A DNA stretch of 64,000 bases from Clostridia bacterium (GTDB lineage Bacteria > Bacillota > Clostridia > Oscillospirales > Acutalibacteraceae), in the NCBI GenBank assembly GCA_017428625.1, contig JAFRQM010000049.1, positions 62,001 to 126,000 of the forward strand, written 5' to 3'. This document shows, in pieces, positions 9,122 to 18,024 of the stretch. The notes under the pieces are model-generated. The model had not been told where the DNA came from, did no database searches, and saw only the letters and a program-made list of their open reading frames with translations. A program made the position numbers and the translations under genes. Within the stretch, counting starts at the first letter, position 1. Each line of letters opens with the position of its first letter.

Positions 9122-10645
9122 TTATTTTTTATGACCGCCTATCTGACTGTTTCTCTCTTTTGCGGTCGCTCCGTCTTTATAACTCAGACCTTTGAGAATA
9201 GCGTTTTTGCCGAATTTCTTTTTTATTTCAAGCACAGCGCGCTGACGGTTTTCCTCCCGCTCGTCGCTGATTTTTTCGGCTGCTTTTTTCTCTTCTTCCG
9301 CTTCGTAATCGGTGAAAAGGTCAAGTTGTTCATATTCTTCTTCATTCTGCGTTTTGTTTTTCGGAACAACGTGATTTGCGGCAATGTTCATTCTTCTTAT
9401 CAGCAGACTCTCATCTGTGATTTTACGGAAAAGAGAAAATGTCGCGTCGCCGATAATTTTTCCCGATGAAGTGCTTTTGCCGAGGTTTACGCTTGCGTGA
9501 ACGCTTTTGGGCACAAGTTTTCCGTAGTAGTTTCTCTCAATTTCGCCCTTGTATTCACGCCTTCGCTCAGGGTCGGTAAGGTTTTCGGCGTCATAGTTGA
9601 TATTCAGCACAATCTGGTCGGTGCAAAGCCCTTTTTCAAACAGTTCAAGAGCGAGTGCATCCGCCATTTCCCTGATTACGATTCCCGCCGCTTCGTTTGA
9701 ATACCCGCATTTGAGAACCTGACCCGAACTCAGACTGTTGTTTTCGGGTCGGTATGCTTTGATATCCGCAATAGTGCAGGGTTCCCGTCCCCAGGCGTGG
9801 TCAATAAGCAGTTCGGCGTTTATTCCGAAAAGTTTGTAAAGCAGGTCTTCGTTGTATCGTGAATTTCTGTTGCCGACTGAACATCTGGCAATGTCACCCA
9901 TTGTGAACATTCCGTATTTTTCAAGCCGTCTTGCTGTCCCTTTCCCGACCCGCCAGAAATCTGTAATCGGGGTGTGATCCCACAAAAGCCGGCGGTAACT
10001 CATTTCGTCAAGTTCCGCTATCCGCACGCCGTCGCTGTCGGGTTCAATGTGTTTTGCGACAATATCCATCGCGATTTTGCAAAGGTAAAGATTTGTTCCG
10101 ATTCCCGCCGTTGCGGTTATTCCCGTTTCACTCAGAACTTCTTTTATCATTTTCATAACAAGTTCATGTGCGGTCATCCTGTATGTTTTCAGGTAACTCG
10201 TAATATCCATAAATACTTCATCAACCGAATAAACATGTATGTCATCCGGCGAAATGTAACGCATATAAACAGAAAAAATATAAGCGCTTATTTCCATATA
10301 TTTTGCCATTTGCGGCGGAGCGACAATATAATCCAGTTCAAGCGAAGGGTCGTTTTCAAGTTCTTTTATGTCATAAGATTTGCCTGAGAATCTGCGACCG
10401 GGCGCGAGTGAACGCCTCAGAGAATTTACTTCATTTACTTTTTCAATAACCTCAAAAAGTCTTGCTCTGCCCGGAATACCGAAAGATTTAAGCGGAGGAG
10501 AAACGGCAAGGCAAATTGTTTTTTCGGTTCTTGATGCATCAGCGACAACAAGGTTTGCGCGCAGAGGGTCAAGCCCCCGTTCCACACATTCAACGGAAGC
10601 GTAAAATGATTTCAGGTCAATTGCCGCGTAGATTCTTTCCTGCAT
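9122..10645 (-). CDS. Y-family DNA polymerase (UmuC/DinB-like)
   Basis: 507 residues. The N-terminal catalytic domain has AIDLKSFYASVECVERG (about 7-23; metal-binding Asp) and the second catalytic motif YSVDEVFMDIT (about 140). Helix-hairpin-helix/thumb sequences follow (TPITDFWRVGKGTARRLEKY) and a little-finger domain lies around 300-420. The C-terminal ~80 residues are charged. This is the Gram-positive UmuC-like group (UvrX/YqjW-like) used for error-prone translesion synthesis. It is cotranscribed with a YolD-like gene. No LexA/DinR box of the Bacillus type was found upstream, so SOS control is not shown. Confidence 0.9.
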   Translation of the reverse strand: MQERIYAAIDLKSFYASVECVERGLDPLRANLVVADASRTEKTICLAVSPPLKSFGIPGRARLFEVIEKVNEVNSLRRSLAPGRRFSGKSYDIKELENDPSLELDYIVAPPQMAKYMEISAYIFSVYMRYISPDDIHVYSVDEVFMDITSYLKTYRMTAHELVMKMIKEVLSETGITATAGIGTNLYLCKIAMDIVAKHIEPDSDGVRIAELDEMSYRRLLWDHTPITDFWRVGKGTARRLEKYGMFTMGDIARCSVGNRNSRYNEDLLYKLFGINAELLIDHAWGREPCTIADIKAYRPENNSLSSGQVLKCGYSNEAAGIVIREMADALALELFEKGLCTDQIVLNINYDAENLTDPERRREYKGEIERNYYGKLVPKSVHASVNLGKSTSSGKIIGDATFSLFRKITDESLLIRRMNIAANHVVPKNKTQNEEEYEQLDLFTDYEAEEEKKAAEKISDEREENRQRAVLEIKKKFGKNAILKGLSYKDGATAKERNSQIGGHKK

Positions 10646-10730
10646 TTTTTACCTTGTTTTTCCGGGCTGTCAATAAGTATAAGATTCCCGTTTTTGCCTT
10701 TGCTCAATTAATTCACAAACATTTTAAATT

Positions 10731-10759
10731 ATTATAACAAAAAATCAAAATATAAACAA
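10731..10759 (-). promoter_or_regulatory. Promoter of the Y-family polymerase operon
   Basis: Minus strand TTGTTT (10759-10754), 17 bp, TATAAT (10736-10731) with an extended TGT before the -10. It lies about 85 bp before the polymerase start. Confidence 0.5.
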
Positions 10760-10804
10760 TAAAATCATTACATAAAAATAAGTTGATTTTTTTCAAAAAA
10801 AGTC

Positions 10805-10833
10805 TTGCAAAATTGAATATGCTGTGTTAATAT
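10805..10833 (+). promoter_or_regulatory. Promoter of rplS
   Basis: TTGCAA (10805-10810), 17 bp, TAATAT (10828-10833). It would give an untranslated leader of about 115 nt before rplS, which contains the hairpins described next. Confidence 0.6.
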
Positions 10834-10851
10834 ATCTCTCGCATTTGTGAA

Positions 10852-10932
10852 CCGTCATTTGCCGATGACGGGAGTTAATGCCAAAAACATTAAAGCTGAT
10901 GTTCCTCTTTCAATCAATTTGTTACGAACATC
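10852..10932 (+). promoter_or_regulatory. Structured 5' leader of rplS, candidate L19 autoregulatory leader
   Basis: Two hairpins lie between the promoter and the ribosome binding site: CCGTCAT/ATGACGG (10852-10858 with 10865-10871, loop 6 nt) and GATGTTC/GAACATC (10898-10904 with 10926-10932, loop 21 nt). Leaders upstream of rplS that bind L19 are known in Bacillota, so feedback control is plausible, but the Rfam consensus could not be checked. This also accounts for most of the 310 bp gap between genes. Confidence 0.4.
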
Positions 10933-10955
10933 TGAAAACAATCGGAGGAAATATT

Positions 10956-11318
10956 ATGAATTCAGCAGATGCACTCAAATTGATTGCACAGGACTCCGTC
11001 AAGGAGCAGGCACCCGAGATTAACATCGGTTCTACAGTTCGCGTTCATGTTAAAATCCGTGAAGGCAACAAAGAAAGAATCCAGGTTTTCGAGGGTATCG
11101 TTATTGCGCGCCGCGGTTCAGGCGTTTCAGAAACCTTTACAGTTCGCAGAATTTCCTATGGCGTTGGCGTTGAAAGGATATTCCCCATTCATTCCCCCAA
11201 TGTTGTCAAGGTTGAACTCGTAAGATACGGCCGCGTTCGCAGAGGCAAGCTCTACTATTTGAGAGACAGAGTAGGCAAAGCTGCCAAAGTTAAAGAACTC
11301 ATTGTTAAAGAAAAATAA
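10956..11318 (+). CDS. rplS: 50S ribosomal protein L19
   Basis: 120 residues; the family is usually 113-120. ATG at 10956 is chosen because CGGAGGAA precedes it by a normal distance and the protein then begins [10 protein letters not shown]; an ATG at 10878 would add 26 unrelated residues from the leader. The conserved core [20 protein letters not shown] and the C-terminal [20 protein letters not shown] are intact. L19 sits at the 30S-50S interface. It is followed by a strong terminator. Confidence 0.97.
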   Translation: MNSADALKLIAQDSVKEQAPEINIGSTVRVHVKIREGNKERIQVFEGIVIARRGSGVSETFTVRRISYGVGVERIFPIHSPNVVKVELVRYGRVRRGKLYYLRDRVGKAAKVKELIVKEK

Positions 11319-11328
11319 TTATGAGTGA

Positions 11329-11360
11329 GGGTGTAACAAATTGATGTTACACCCTTTTTT
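11329..11360 (+). terminator. Rho-independent terminator after rplS
   Basis: Perfect 10 bp stem GGGTGTAACA (11329-11338) with its complement (11345-11354), loop AATTGA, followed by TTTTTT. Read-through would be needed for rplS to drive the downstream lepB genes. Confidence 0.88.
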
Positions 11361-11391
11361 CAAAATTCAACGGTAACTGTGTGGTGAAACA

Positions 11392-12006
11392 ATGGTCCGC
11401 ATTGACGAGTGGTATGTGCCTTTTGAGCACATTAAAACACCTGTGCCCGAACCGATAAAAGATAAACATCCGGGGCTTACGCTTCTTGTGTTTGATGTTG
11501 TCGATTCTTTAAAAACATCAATACTGATTGTCCTTTTGCTATTCACATTTGTTTTCCGTGCAGTGGGTGTTGAGGGCACATCAATGGTTCCAACTCTCAA
11601 TGACGGCGACTGGCTTGCGGTTACTGCGGTTCAGATTAAACCCGTCAGAAGGGGCGACATTGTTGTTGTCACACAGCCGTGGGATCGCAATGTTCCTATT
11701 ATCAAACGGGTTATCGGCGTTGAAGGCGACCTGATTTACATCGACTTTCAAAAAGGCGATGTTTATGTCAACAAACAAAAACTGGATGAAAAATACATTT
11801 ATCAAAAAACACACCTCCGCTATGATGTTGAATTTCCCGTTATAGTTCCCGAAGGTTGCGTGTTCGTAATGGGCGACAACCGCAACGATTCCCTTGACAG
11901 CCGCTCGGGCAAAATAGGCTTTATAAACAAAAACTATATTCTCGGCAAAACAATTATCAGAATTCATCCCATATCAAAATGGAAAATAGAAAGTGAGGAA
12001 GCATAA
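11392..12006 (+). CDS. lepB: Signal peptidase I (first copy)
   Basis: 204 residues. A cytoplasmic N-terminus of about 40 residues is followed by one membrane anchor (SILIVLLLFTFVFRAVGV, about 43-60). The catalytic Ser lies in GTSMVPTL, the general-base Lys in IIKRVIGVEGD, and the conserved box is MGDNRNDSLDSR. It cleaves signal peptides of exported proteins at the outer face of the membrane. It is immediately followed by a second, distinct lepB. Confidence 0.95.
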   Translation: MVRIDEWYVPFEHIKTPVPEPIKDKHPGLTLLVFDVVDSLKTSILIVLLLFTFVFRAVGVEGTSMVPTLNDGDWLAVTAVQIKPVRRGDIVVVTQPWDRNVPIIKRVIGVEGDLIYIDFQKGDVYVNKQKLDEKYIYQKTHLRYDVEFPVIVPEGCVFVMGDNRNDSLDSRSGKIGFINKNYILGKTIIRIHPISKWKIESEEA

Positions 12007-12007
12007 A

Positions 12008-12559
12008 ATGTTTAAAGGCAGCAAAGCGCAGAAAGGAATAGCAACATTCTGTTTTGAGTTTGTTTCGATTTTTTCAATGGCGTCAATAGCCATTGCATTT
12101 TGCTTCACTTTTCTTTTCAGAACAGTTGTTGTTGACGGCAGTTCAATGAACCCCACTCTCTGGGAAAATGACCGCCTTATTATCACCGCTACAACACGAA
12201 ATCTTGAATACGGCGATATAGTTGTCTGCAGTCAGCCCAACCCGATGGAGAAAACTCTTATCAAACGCGTTATTGCCACCGAAGGGCAGACTGTTGAAAT
12301 TGATTTTGAAAACGGAATTGTCCGTGTTAACGGCAACATCCTTCATGAACCGTATATTGCCGACCCGACAACGCTTTATGAAGGTATGAATTTTCCGCAG
12401 ACTGTTCCGGAAGGTTGTATTTTTGTTATGGGCGACAACCGTCTGCATTCAACCGACAGCCGCTCAGATATGGTAGGCTTTATCAGAACGGATTATGTAA
12501 TGGGCAAAGTTCTTTTCAGAATGGCGCCGAATTTCGACCTTCATGTTACGGAGTTTTAA
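12008..12559 (+). CDS. lepB: Signal peptidase I (second, tandem copy)
   Basis: 183 residues. ATG at 12008 is used: GAGGAA lies seven bases upstream, inside the end of the first copy. It has one membrane anchor near 20-40, catalytic Ser in GSSMNPTL, Lys in LIKRVIATEGQ, and the box MGDNRLHSTDSR. It is clearly homologous to its neighbour but only moderately similar, so the duplication is old and the two may prefer different substrates. Confidence 0.95.
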   Translation: MFKGSKAQKGIATFCFEFVSIFSMASIAIAFCFTFLFRTVVVDGSSMNPTLWENDRLIITATTRNLEYGDIVVCSQPNPMEKTLIKRVIATEGQTVEIDFENGIVRVNGNILHEPYIADPTTLYEGMNFPQTVPEGCIFVMGDNRLHSTDSRSDMVGFIRTDYVMGKVLFRMAPNFDLHVTEF

Positions 12560-12564
12560 TAACT

Positions 12565-13416
12565 ATGAATGAGAAGGCGACGGTTCAGTGGTTTCCGGGC
12601 CATATGGCTAAAACCCGTAGAATAATAAAAGAAAACTTAAAACTGGTTGACGGCGTGTGCGAAATAGTCGATGCCCGTGTTCCCGAAAGCAGCAGAAATC
12701 CCGAACTTGACAAACTCATTGAGCGCAAACCCAGAATAGTTCTGCTCAACAAGGCGGATCTTGCCGATGAAAACGCCACCGCGCGAAAAATCAGAGAACT
12801 GAAGCAGAAAGGCGTTGTTGCGCTTGCGGTTGACTGCAGGAGCGGCAGAGGGCTCGATAAATTTCCCGCGGCGGTAAAAGAGGCTCTCAGCGAAAAGATA
12901 AAGCAGAATGAAGAACGCGGAATGCAGGGCAAGGCTCTGAGGGTAATGGTGGTCGGTATTCCGAACACAGGCAAATCCTCGTTTATCAACCGTATGGCAG
13001 GCAAATACCGCGCAAAGGTAGCCGACAGACCCGGCGTTACTACTGTAAGCCAGTGGTTTGCTATCGGTTCCGGAATAGAACTCCTTGACACACCGGGTGT
13101 TTTATGGCCTAAATTTGAAGACCCCGAAGTCGGTTTTAAACTTGCGTTTACCGGTTCTGTCAAGGATGAAATACTTGACACCGAAGAAATAGCGATCCGT
13201 CTTCTTAAAGTAATGCAGAAGAATTATCCGGACCGGCTTGCAGAGCGTTACAAAATATCGGAATTTGAAGACCTCGAGCCTTATGAACTGCTTGAACTTA
13301 TCGCACGCAAAAGGGGAATGCTTATAAGCAAAGGTGAAGCGGATACTCTTCGCGCTTCCGTAATGCTTCTCGACGAATACAGAGGCGGCAGACTCGGCAG
13401 AATAACGCTTGAATAA
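12565..13416 (+). CDS. rbgA: Ribosome biogenesis GTPase RbgA (YlqF)
   Basis: 283 residues, the same length as Bacillus RbgA. The start is ATG at 12565, after GGAG, giving the family-typical MNEKATVQWFPGHMAKTRR. The GTPase motifs are circularly permuted: G4 LLNKADL (about 60) precedes G1 GIPNTGKSS (about 130) and G3 DTPG (about 175). An ANTAR-like C-terminal helical domain follows. It acts in late 50S subunit maturation. The rplS-lepB-rbgA-rnhB order is a common Bacillota arrangement. Confidence 0.95.
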   Translation: MNEKATVQWFPGHMAKTRRIIKENLKLVDGVCEIVDARVPESSRNPELDKLIERKPRIVLLNKADLADENATARKIRELKQKGVVALAVDCRSGRGLDKFPAAVKEALSEKIKQNEERGMQGKALRVMVVGIPNTGKSSFINRMAGKYRAKVADRPGVTTVSQWFAIGSGIELLDTPGVLWPKFEDPEVGFKLAFTGSVKDEILDTEEIAIRLLKVMQKNYPDRLAERYKISEFEDLEPYELLELIARKRGMLISKGEADTLRASVMLLDEYRGGRLGRITLE

Positions 13417-13427
13417 GGAGAAAACAA

Positions 13428-14612
13428 GTGAGAAAAAAATTAGGCATAATTCTTGCAATAATTCTGGTTTTTGACCTGATTGCTCTCGGCATCGTTAAAG
13501 TTGACAGATATGTTTCATCAAAAGACGGCGAAGCGGTCGGCGAGGAGCAGAACAGCGCAACCACACTCTCCGCGCAGGAGATGCTTTCAAAAGCCACATT
13601 TGTCGCTGTCGGTGACAATCTTATTCATGACACCGTTTACGAGCAGGCACAGGCGAGAACAAACGACGGTTCATATGATTTTTCATACGATTATGCCGAA
13701 ATAAAAAAATACATAGAAGAACCCGATGTCGCGATTCTCAATCAGGAAACCATAATCTCAACCGAACATCAGGTTTCAAGTTACCCTATGTTCAACTCTC
13801 CTCCCGAACTCGGTCAGGAGATGATTGACACGGGCTTTGATGTGTTTAACATAGCCACAAACCATTCGCTCGACAAAGGCGAAAGCGGCCTTATTTCCAC
13901 AATTAATTACTGGAAAGAAAAAGGTATGATTACCACGGGCGCTTACCTTAATGATGAGGATTTTAAGATTCCCGTCAATGAAGTCAACGGAATAAAAATA
14001 GCCTACCTCGGTTTTACCGAGCAGACAAACGGGCTCAAACTCCCCGCCGATTCCGAAGTAGTGCTTGTTCTGGCAAAGGATGAAGCGCTGCTTGAATCCA
14101 AAATTCATCAGGCAAAACAGATGGCGGATGTTGTAATTGTAAACGCTCATTGGGGAGAGGAATACACCCACGAGCCGACTGTTTCCGAAAAGCAGATGGC
14201 GCAGAAACTCTGCGATTGGGGCGCCGATGTTGTTATAGGCAACCATCCGCATGTTATTCAGCCCGTTGAATACATTACATCCACCGACGGCAGCCATACT
14301 ATGCTCTGCGCGTATTCTCTCGGCAATTTCATTTCCGCACAGCGCAAACAGGCAACCATGCTCGGCGGAATGCTCAATTTTACCGTTGTCAAAAACAACA
14401 GCACCGGCGCAGTCAATATTGAAAATGTTAAATTCAGGGGCACAGTCACACATTACACTTACGGAATGGGAAACATCCGTGTTTACTGCCTGGATGATTA
14501 TACCGAAGACCTTGCTTCTAACCACGGAATAAAGAATTATGCGCCAAATTTCAGTTACAACTACTTAACCGATACAGTATCGCAAGTCGTTGACGAACAA
14601 TTCCTCAAATAA
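13428..14612 (+). CDS. CapA family (poly-gamma-glutamate capsule-type) metallophosphatase, membrane anchored
   Basis: 394 residues from a GTG start at 13428, with AAGGAG seven bases upstream. One N-terminal membrane segment (about 5-25) is followed by a PGA_cap/CapA phosphoesterase domain with VAVGDNLIHD, NQETIIS, ATNHSLDKG, NAHWGEEY and IGNHPHVIQPVEY. CapA/PgsA proteins act outside the membrane in polymer export or wall chemistry. There are no pgsBC genes here, so capsule synthesis cannot be claimed; a wall-related phosphatase is equally possible. It sits between rbgA and rnhB in the same operon. Confidence 0.85.
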   Translation: MRKKLGIILAIILVFDLIALGIVKVDRYVSSKDGEAVGEEQNSATTLSAQEMLSKATFVAVGDNLIHDTVYEQAQARTNDGSYDFSYDYAEIKKYIEEPDVAILNQETIISTEHQVSSYPMFNSPPELGQEMIDTGFDVFNIATNHSLDKGESGLISTINYWKEKGMITTGAYLNDEDFKIPVNEVNGIKIAYLGFTEQTNGLKLPADSEVVLVLAKDEALLESKIHQAKQMADVVIVNAHWGEEYTHEPTVSEKQMAQKLCDWGADVVIGNHPHVIQPVEYITSTDGSHTMLCAYSLGNFISAQRKQATMLGGMLNFTVVKNNSTGAVNIENVKFRGTVTHYTYGMGNIRVYCLDDYTEDLASNHGIKNYAPNFSYNYLTDTVSQVVDEQFLK

Positions 14613-14628
14613 AGCAACAGAGGTTATT

Positions 14629-15228
14629 ATGGACCGTTTTGAATTTGAAAAACAGGCAACGGCGGACGGTTATTCCGTTATCTGCGGGGTTGACGAAGCG
14701 GGCAGAGGTCCCCTCGCCGGTCCCGTCTATGCCGCCGCGGTAATTCTGCCGGAAGGCTGTGAAATCGAAGGCCTCGACGATTCAAAAAAACTCAGCGAAA
14801 AAAAACGCGATTTATTATTCGATATAATTAAAGAAAAAGCAACTGCTTACTGTGTGTCAAGCGCCTGCGTTGAAGAAATTGAAGAGTTTAATATTCTCAA
14901 CGCAACCTTTATCGCCATGCGCAGGGCGGTGGAGGGTCTTGATATCAAGCCCGACCTTGCGCTTGTTGACGGCAACAGGGCGCCGCAGCTTGACTGTGAT
15001 GTCAGAACCATTGTCAAGGGCGATTCAAAAAGCGCAAGCATTGCAGCTGCTTCAATTTTGGCGAAGGTCAGCAGAGACAGATATATGTTTGAAATTGATA
15101 AAAAAGTTCCGCAGTATTGTTTCGCGCAGCATAAAGGTTACGGCACAAAACTGCATTATGAAAAAATCAGGGAATTCGGCGTTTCGGAATATCACAGACC
15201 GAGTTTTCTCAAAACAATGAAGTGGTGA
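14629..15228 (+). CDS. rnhB: Ribonuclease HII
   Basis: 199 residues. ATG at 14629 follows AGAGG and gives a normal N-terminus; the longer frame overlaps capA. Active-site motifs are CGVDEAGRGPLAGPV (two acidic residues), LVDGN (Asp) and SKVSRD-type Ser/Ala-rich helix ASILAKVSRDR. It removes RNA from RNA-DNA hybrids and misincorporated ribonucleotides. Confidence 0.96.
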   Translation: MDRFEFEKQATADGYSVICGVDEAGRGPLAGPVYAAAVILPEGCEIEGLDDSKKLSEKKRDLLFDIIKEKATAYCVSSACVEEIEEFNILNATFIAMRRAVEGLDIKPDLALVDGNRAPQLDCDVRTIVKGDSKSASIAAASILAKVSRDRYMFEIDKKVPQYCFAQHKGYGTKLHYEKIREFGVSEYHRPSFLKTMKW

Positions 15229-15229
15229 A

Positions 15230-15595
15230 ATGATACGCAACAAAACAGGTATATGGGGCGAGATATATACTGCAAGGTATCTGCGCGATAACGGTTGCAA
15301 TATAATCGGCTCAAACTTCAAATGCCGTTTCGGCGAAGCGGATATAATTGCTTCAAAAGGTAAAAGTATGTTTATTGTTGAAGTTAAAACCCGCGACGAA
15401 TCAACGAAAACCCGCCCTATGGAAGCGGTTGACGAAAACAAAAAAGAACGCCTGCAGAAAACAGCGCAGGTTTTCATAAAAGCATCCGGTCTTTCGGATT
15501 TGCAGCCCCGCTTCGATGTTGCCGAAGTTTATCTTAACAAGGAATATGAACTTGTTTCGCTTAATTATATAGAAAACGCATTTAACGTAGAATAG
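15230..15595 (+). CDS. yraN: YraN/UPF0102 family nuclease-fold protein
   Basis: 121 residues, starting two bases after rnhB. The restriction-endonuclease-like core is visible: GEIYTARYLRDNGCNII, FGEADIIASKG and FIVEVKTRD (E-x-K), with the family's usual position next to rnhB. Related proteins are annotated as Holliday-junction-resolvase-like; the substrate is not established. Confidence 0.9.
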   Translation: MIRNKTGIWGEIYTARYLRDNGCNIIGSNFKCRFGEADIIASKGKSMFIVEVKTRDESTKTRPMEAVDENKKERLQKTAQVFIKASGLSDLQPRFDVAEVYLNKEYELVSLNYIENAFNVE

Positions 15596-15605
15596 TTTTT
15601 CATGT

Positions 15606-15634
15606 TTTACATTCAAAAAACAATATGATATAAT
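15606..15634 (+). promoter_or_regulatory. Promoter of thrC
   Basis: TTTACA (15606-15611), 17 bp, TATAAT (15629-15634), about 45 bp before thrC. Confidence 0.65.
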
Positions 15635-15679
15635 TATTTTGTTTAGTTATTATTTTCAATACTGAAAAGGACAGGTATT

Positions 15680-17173
15680 ATGAATTACATCAGCACAAGG
15701 GCGGACTCTGTCAGAGTTACCGCGTCTCAGGCAATTACCAAAGGAATCTCCGCAGAGGGCGGTCTTTTCGTTCCCGAGTTACTTCCCGAACTCACACTTT
15801 CCGATATTGAAGCGCTTTCCAAAATGGATTATATCGGCAGGGCAAAAAGCATTCTCTCTCTTTTCCTTACCGATTTCACGGATGAAGAAATTGAAAAATG
15901 TGTCAAAGGCGCCTATGGAACGGGCAGTTTTTCCGACCCTGCCGTTGCTCCTGTGGTATGCCTTGAAGACGGTCTGAATATTCTAGAATTATGGAAAGGA
16001 CCCACCTGTGCTTTCAAAGATATGGCGCTTCAGATTCTTCCCCGCCTTATGACTGTTTCCGCAGGCAAAACCGCAAAGGGAACGGAGATTGTCATTCTTG
16101 TCGCAACATCCGGCGATACGGGCAAAGCGGCGCTTGAAGGGTTCAGAGATGTCGAAAATACAAGAATACTCGTCTTTTATCCCAACGACGGCGTCAGCCC
16201 CATGCAAAAACTTCAGATGTGCACCCAGGAGGGCAAAAATGTAAGCGTTTGCGCTATCGAAGGCAATTTTGACGATGCTCAGAACGGTGTCAAAAAAATA
16301 TTCACCGACAAATCCGTCGGCGAAAAACTCGCCGAAAATTCCATGGCGTTTTCATCAGCCAATTCAATAAACTGGGGCAGGCTTGTTCCTCAGGTTGTTT
16401 ATTATATTTCGGCATACTGCGATATGCTCAATAAGGGCAAAATAAAATCCGGCGATAAAGTGAACTTTGTTGTTCCCACAGGCAATTTCGGCAATATTCT
16501 CGCCGCTTTTTACGCAAAGGAAATGGGTATTCCCGTCAACAAACTCATCTGCGCGTCAAACAAAAATTCCGTGCTTACCGATTTTCTCACGACAGGCACT
16601 TATGACCGCAACCGTGAATTTTACACAACAATTTCACCGTCAATGGATATTCTTATTTCATCCAATCTTGAAAGGCTGCTATACACAGCGGCTGACGGCA
16701 ACCGTGTGAACGAGTGGATGAAACAACTTTCCGAAACAGGAAAATACACAGTTGATGATGAAACTTTCGCTTACATCAAATCCTCTTTTGCTGCCGGATG
16801 CTGCGATGATGATGAAACAAAAGCCGCAATCGGCAAACTGTTTAAAGAGCAGAATTATCTCTGCGACACTCATACGGCTGTCGGCGTAAAGGTATATTAT
16901 GATTACAGAGAAAAAACCGGCGATAATACGCCTACTGTAATTGCGTCAACCGCAAATCCGTTCAAGTTCAGCAAAGCTGTTTTGGAGGCTGTTGAAGGCT
17001 CGGTGCAGGGGCTTGATGAATTCAGTATGGTGGAGCGTCTTGCTGAAGTTACAGGCAAGGAATGTCCTGCTCCTCTCGCGAATCTCCGCAATAAAACAGT
17101 TCGTTTCACAAACTGCTGTGAAAAAAACAGCGACTCAATGAAAAAAGTTATTTTTGATATGCTCAATATCTGA
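15680..17173 (+). CDS. thrC: Threonine synthase
   Basis: 497 residues, the long class. It opens with the family pattern YISTRADS and GGLFVPE, has the PLP-binding Lys in GPTCAFKDMALQ (about 113), VATSGDTGKAALEGF and VPTGNFGNILAAFYAKEMG. It converts O-phosphohomoserine to threonine with release of phosphate. It has its own promoter and a following phosphoesterase 17 bp downstream. No hom or thrB is in the window. Confidence 0.96.
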   Translation: MNYISTRADSVRVTASQAITKGISAEGGLFVPELLPELTLSDIEALSKMDYIGRAKSILSLFLTDFTDEEIEKCVKGAYGTGSFSDPAVAPVVCLEDGLNILELWKGPTCAFKDMALQILPRLMTVSAGKTAKGTEIVILVATSGDTGKAALEGFRDVENTRILVFYPNDGVSPMQKLQMCTQEGKNVSVCAIEGNFDDAQNGVKKIFTDKSVGEKLAENSMAFSSANSINWGRLVPQVVYYISAYCDMLNKGKIKSGDKVNFVVPTGNFGNILAAFYAKEMGIPVNKLICASNKNSVLTDFLTTGTYDRNREFYTTISPSMDILISSNLERLLYTAADGNRVNEWMKQLSETGKYTVDDETFAYIKSSFAAGCCDDDETKAAIGKLFKEQNYLCDTHTAVGVKVYYDYREKTGDNTPTVIASTANPFKFSKAVLEAVEGSVQGLDEFSMVERLAEVTGKECPAPLANLRNKTVRFTNCCEKNSDSMKKVIFDMLNI

Positions 17174-17190
17174 TCTGAAAGGATTACGGC

Positions 17191-17892
17191 ATGGCTCTTT
17201 TCGTAATTGCAGACACTCACCTTTCGCTTTCAACCGGCAAAACAATGAGCGTTTTTGACGGCTGGAACGATTATGAACTGCGCCTTGAAAAGAACTGGAG
17301 AGCGGTAGTCAGTGATTCAGACACAGTGGTTATTCCCGGCGATATCTCCTGGTGTATGGATATGGAAGAAGGTCTTGAGGATTTCAGATTTCTCAATTCA
17401 CTGCCGGGCAGAAAAATTCTTATGAAAGGCAACCACGATTTCTGGTGGTCAACCAAGAAAAAAGCCGAAGATTATTTTAAAAAAAATGAACTTAACAGTC
17501 TCAATATTCTTCACAACAACGCTTATGTTGAAGGCAATATTGCCATAGCGGGCAGCAGGGGCTGGTTTTTCGACGCCGAAAGCGACTCAGACAAAAAAGT
17601 TCTTATGAGAGAAACCGGCAGAATCAGAAAAAGCATTGAAGAGGCAAAAAAAACAGGGCTGGAGCCTGTTGTTTTTCTCCATTATCCGCCGTTGACGCTT
17701 CTTCAGAAATGCGATGAAATCTATAATATCCTTGTTGAGGAAAACATAAAGCGCTGTTTTTACGGGCACCTTCACTCCTATTCACATCAGACTGCGTTCA
17801 ACGGCGAGAGCGACGGAATAAAGTTTTCTCTTGTTTCGGCGGATTATCTCGGTTTTTGCCCGGTTCCCGTGTATGAAGTGGGGCATAATTAA
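17191..17892 (+). CDS. Calcineurin-like metallophosphoesterase (COG1768-like)
   Basis: 233 residues, cytoplasmic. The dinuclear metal site is complete: IADTHLS (D, H), PGDISW (D), KGNHDFWW (N, H), HYPP (H) and YGHLHS (H, H). The sequence resembles the predicted phosphohydrolases of COG1768; the substrate is unknown. It sits 17 bp after thrC and is probably cotranscribed. Confidence 0.85.
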   Translation: MALFVIADTHLSLSTGKTMSVFDGWNDYELRLEKNWRAVVSDSDTVVIPGDISWCMDMEEGLEDFRFLNSLPGRKILMKGNHDFWWSTKKKAEDYFKKNELNSLNILHNNAYVEGNIAIAGSRGWFFDAESDSDKKVLMRETGRIRKSIEEAKKTGLEPVVFLHYPPLTLLQKCDEIYNILVEENIKRCFYGHLHSYSHQTAFNGESDGIKFSLVSADYLGFCPVPVYEVGHN

Positions 17893-17962
17893 ACAAAACA
17901 AAGCAGTTTATCGGTTTAAACTTGTTGAAATATATAAATTTTTTTAATAATTATTATAATAG

Positions 17963-17991
17963 TGGAAATTGTCAGAAATATTTGATATAAT
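17963..17991 (+). promoter_or_regulatory. Probable promoter of tig-clpP-clpX
   Basis: TGGAAA (17963-17968), 17 bp, TATAAT (17986-17991), 33 bp before the trigger factor start. The -35 box is weak. A second TATAAT at 17955-17960 has no good -35 partner. Confidence 0.4.
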
Positions 17992-18024
17992 CCTTTATCG
18001 GATTTATCAAAGGAGGTAATAAAA

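Noticed and set aside
10878..10955. N-terminal extension of L19 from an upstream ATG
   Set aside because: It would translate the structured leader and lacks a good ribosome binding site; CGGAGGAA before 10956 fits the normal L19 start.
13428..14612. Capsule (poly-gamma-glutamate) biosynthesis locus
   Set aside because: Only a CapA-like protein is present. No pgsB/capB or pgsC/capC gene accompanies it, and it sits in a ribosome/repair operon.
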